The notes below the pieces were generated by a model that saw nothing but the letters and a program-made list of their open reading frames with translations, was not told the DNA's origin and searched no databases. Below, in pieces: positions 13,307 through 15,107 of a DNA stretch of 15,107 nt. Made by a program: the position numbers and the translations under genes. Source of the stretch: DATFBY01 sp035253585 (GTDB lineage: Bacteria > Gemmatimonadota > Gemmatimonadetes > Gemmatimonadales > Gemmatimonadaceae); contig DATFBY010000045.1 of the NCBI GenBank assembly GCA_035253585.1, positions 1-15,107 of the forward strand, in the 5' to 3' direction. Within the stretch, counting starts at the first letter, position 1. Every line of letters begins with the position of its first letter.

Positions 13307-14668
13307 ATGTGTGCATTCCGATCACCGCGCCCCGGACGTGAAGCGCCCGGCGCCGACATCGATCGGCTCGCGGCGGACATCGCGCGAGCGGCCCGACCAC
13401 TGACTGACGCCGATTCGCTCGACCCGCTGCTCGACGCCATCGCCGACGCACGCTTCGTCCTACTCGGTGAAGCATCGCACGGGACGTCGGAGTTCTACAC
13501 CTGGCGGACGGAGATCTCGCGCCGGCTCGTCGCGGAAAAGGACTTCTCCTTCATCGCGGTCGAAGGCGACTGGCCCGATTGCTACCGCGTGAACCGCTAC
13601 GTCAAAGGCTACGAGAAGTCCGGCGCCAGCGGGCACGACGTGCTGCACGCGTTCGAGCGCTGGCCTACCTGGATGTGGGCCAATCGCGACGTCGTAGCGC
13701 TGACAGATTGGCTCCGCGGCCACAACGAGAGCCTGCCTAACGATCGACGCGTCGGCTTCTACGGGCTCGACGTCTACTCGTTGTGGGAATCGATGGCCGC
13801 GGTCACCCACTACCTGGAGGGAGTCGACCCCAAGCTGGCGCGGAACGCGAAGCTGGCTTACGCCTGCTTCGAGCCTTACCAGGAAGACGTCCAGGAGTAT
13901 GCGCGCGCGACGGCGCTCGTTCCGACGTCGTGCGAAGCTGAAGCAGTGGAGATCCTCCGGCGGCTTCGCGTCGAAGGGCGCGAGCACGAGGATATCGATC
14001 CCGAGGCGTACTTCAACGCCGAGCAGAACGCGCTCGTGGCGCGGAACGCGGAGCTGTACTATCGCACCATGGTGCGTGGCGGGCCGGCGTCATGGAACGT
14101 TCGCGATCGGCACATGTTCGAGACGCTGACCCGTCTCGTTAGGCACCACGGTCCGAACGCCAAGGCGATCGTGTGGGAGCACAACACGCACATCGGCGAC
14201 GCGCGCTTCACTGACATGGCGCGCGCCGGAATGCTCAACGTCGGACAGCTCGTACGCGAGGCACACGCGGAGGACGGCGTCTGGCTGATAGGCTTCGGCA
14301 CGCATCGAGGCACGGTGATCGCGGCCGAGGAGTGGGGTGCGCCGATGCGGAGCATGAGAGTTCCGGAGGCGCGCGCCGGGAGTTACGAGCACGTCATGCA
14401 CCGCGCCTCGTCAGGTACGCAGAGCGCCGACTTCCTTCTTCTGCTCGCCGAGCGCCAGCTCGCTGGTCTCGAATCGCCGCGCGGGCATCGTGCCATCGGC
14501 GTCGTGTACGATCCGCGAACGGAGCAGTGGGGAAACTACGTGCCTACGGTCCTCACCGGACGCTACGACGCTTTCCTGTACTTAGACGAGACTCACGCGC
14601 TCGACCCGCTCCACATGCCGGCTCAGCTCGACGGCGAGCCGCCCGAGACGTGGCCGAGCGGCTTCTGA
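13307..14668 (+). CDS. Erythromycin esterase family protein
   Basis: 453 residues. The family hydrolyses the macrolactone ring in EreA/EreB, but most chromosomal members have unknown substrates. Seen: LLGEASHGTSEFYTWR (52-67), with Glu55, His58 and Arg67 in the positions of the EreB active-site Glu/His/Arg; VEGDWP with Glu86; and VWEHNTHIGDAR (289-300), which carries the later histidine-rich motif. Start ATG 13307 lacks a Shine-Dalgarno; the conserved core begins near residue 47, so a slightly later start is possible. It is 58 nt after aguA with no obvious gene or site between. Its last 46 bp overlap tail to tail with the phosphoribosyltransferase gene. Family firm, antibiotic resistance not implied. 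Confidence 0.88.
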   Translation: MCAFRSPRPGREAPGADIDRLAADIARAARPLTDADSLDPLLDAIADARFVLLGEASHGTSEFYTWRTEISRRLVAEKDFSFIAVEGDWPDCYRVNRYVKGYEKSGASGHDVLHAFERWPTWMWANRDVVALTDWLRGHNESLPNDRRVGFYGLDVYSLWESMAAVTHYLEGVDPKLARNAKLAYACFEPYQEDVQEYARATALVPTSCEAEAVEILRRLRVEGREHEDIDPEAYFNAEQNALVARNAELYYRTMVRGGPASWNVRDRHMFETLTRLVRHHGPNAKAIVWEHNTHIGDARFTDMARAGMLNVGQLVREAHAEDGVWLIGFGTHRGTVIAAEEWGAPMRSMRVPEARAGSYEHVMHRASSGTQSADFLLLLAERQLAGLESPRGHRAIGVVYDPRTEQWGNYVPTVLTGRYDAFLYLDETHALDPLHMPAQLDGEPPETWPSGF

Positions 14669-15107
14669 TCTGCCAGAAGCTCCCGCACCTCATCGTCGCT
14701 CGTTTGTCGAAAGTCCGCGTACCAAGCGCCGACGCCATAGAAGCGCTCGGGCGTCGCGACACAAAGCACGTAATCGGCTTCCTGTGCGACCAGGTCGCGT
14801 CCTTCAGGAGAGCAAACCGGAGCGGCGAAGATCAGCTTCGAGGGATTCTCCGCTCGCAGGGCGTGTACCGCGGCCCGCGCCGTGACCCCGGTCGCAAGAC
14901 CGTCATCCACCAGCGCCACCGCTCGATCGGCCAGCCGCGGCGGCGGCCGGTCGCCGCGAAATAACTTCAGCCGTCGATTCAGCTCGGCCAGCTCTCTGCG
15001 TGTGACGTCCTCGATGTACTCGTCAGGCACACCGAGCATTCGGATGGTGCTCGTGTCGAGTACGCGAGCGCCGCCGGGGGCGACGGCGCCAATGCCGAGC
15101 TCTTCGT
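14623..15107 (-). CDS. Phosphoribosyltransferase family protein (COG1926 type), 3' part
   Basis: 160 codons are open from the window edge to the TGA at 14625-14623; the N-terminus is outside. An internal ATG at 15039 is not the true start, because the upstream codons (EELGIGAVAPGG, then RVLDTS) continue the family sequence. The PRPP-binding loop VDDGLATGVT is at visible residues 66-75. A domain with PVCSPEG, WYADF and QTSDDEV follows, as in predicted phosphoribosyltransferases of unknown substrate. Such proteins are, as I recall, found fused to or beside hydrolase domains, including erythromycin-esterase domains. Here the esterase gene is next to it but convergent. The last about 15 residues extend past the usual end and cause the 46-bp overlap. 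Confidence 0.88.
   Translation of the reverse strand, partial: EELGIGAVAPGGARVLDTSTIRMLGVPDEYIEDVTRRELAELNRRLKLFRGDRPPPRLADRAVALVDDGLATGVTARAAVHALRAENPSKLIFAAPVCSPEGRDLVAQEADYVLCVATPERFYGVGAWYADFRQTSDDEVRELLADQKPLGHVSGGSPSS

Noticed and set aside
11920..13440. 506-codon open frame on the minus strand across aguA and the element
   Set aside because: It is the antisense shadow of aguA and the start of the esterase gene; the aguA frame carries every catalytic motif, while this frame shows no known motif and contains the repeat-derived Gly-Lys-Arg-Glu-Ala peptide.
13307..14668. Macrolide resistance gene
   Set aside because: Family membership alone does not show macrolide hydrolysis; many chromosomal members have other or unknown substrates, and no resistance or mobile context is present.

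Overview
This is a compact, gene-dense stretch of a bacterial chromosome, roughly two-thirds G+C by eye. Most start codons are ATG and a few are GTG. Stop/start overlaps are common and several Shine-Dalgarno sites are good. The gene mix, the heptanucleotide GGGAAGC tandem repeats and the recurring GTTAGGC heptamer suggest a soil bacterium of the Gemmatimonadota type. That placement is inference; no rRNA or other marker gene is present.

Left part, 1-6381: a divergent lipid locus. Leftward genes are a PlsC-type acyltransferase (2142-1354), a nucleotidyltransferase that looks like the mitochondrial CDP-diacylglycerol synthase Tam41/Mmp37 (1382-354), and a CDP-alcohol phosphatidyltransferase cut by the window edge (357-1). 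They overlap head to tail and would give lysophosphatidate -> phosphatidate -> CDP-DAG -> phospholipid. Rightward genes are an alpha-oxoamine synthase (serine palmitoyltransferase/KBL type, 2244-3521), an acetoacetate-decarboxylase-fold protein that lacks the catalytic lysine (3518-4225), a diacylglycerol/sphingosine kinase-family lipid kinase (4244-5161) and a zinc medium-chain dehydrogenase (5158-6381). This set suggests a sphingoid or amino-ketone lipid pathway beside phospholipid head-group synthesis.

Middle part, 6378-8504: four leftward genes. They are a DUF1003 membrane protein, a PfpI/DJ-1 family protein, a 68-residue disordered basic protein, and a lipoprotein with Tyr/Pro/Gln repeats and a glycine zipper. 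Two hairpins (7603-7629 and 7926-7965) look like terminators. A divergent non-coding stretch (8505-8773) separates them from the rightward genes.

Right part, 8774-15107: a secreted 1-Cys peroxiredoxin, a glycerate 2-kinase (MOFRL type), N-carbamoylputrescine amidohydrolase (aguB) and agmatine deiminase (aguA). The last two convert agmatine to putrescine. Between aguB and aguA lies an antisense 118-residue four-helix-bundle (23S-IVS family) gene. A perfect 30-bp inverted repeat built from four GGGAAGC heptamers per arm encloses it. The repeat starts at the base after the aguB stop and ends inside the aguA N-terminal codons, so it looks like a small inserted element. An erythromycin-esterase family gene follows and overlaps tail to tail with a partial phosphoribosyltransferase gene on the other strand.

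No tRNA, rRNA, CRISPR array, phage gene or transposase was seen.
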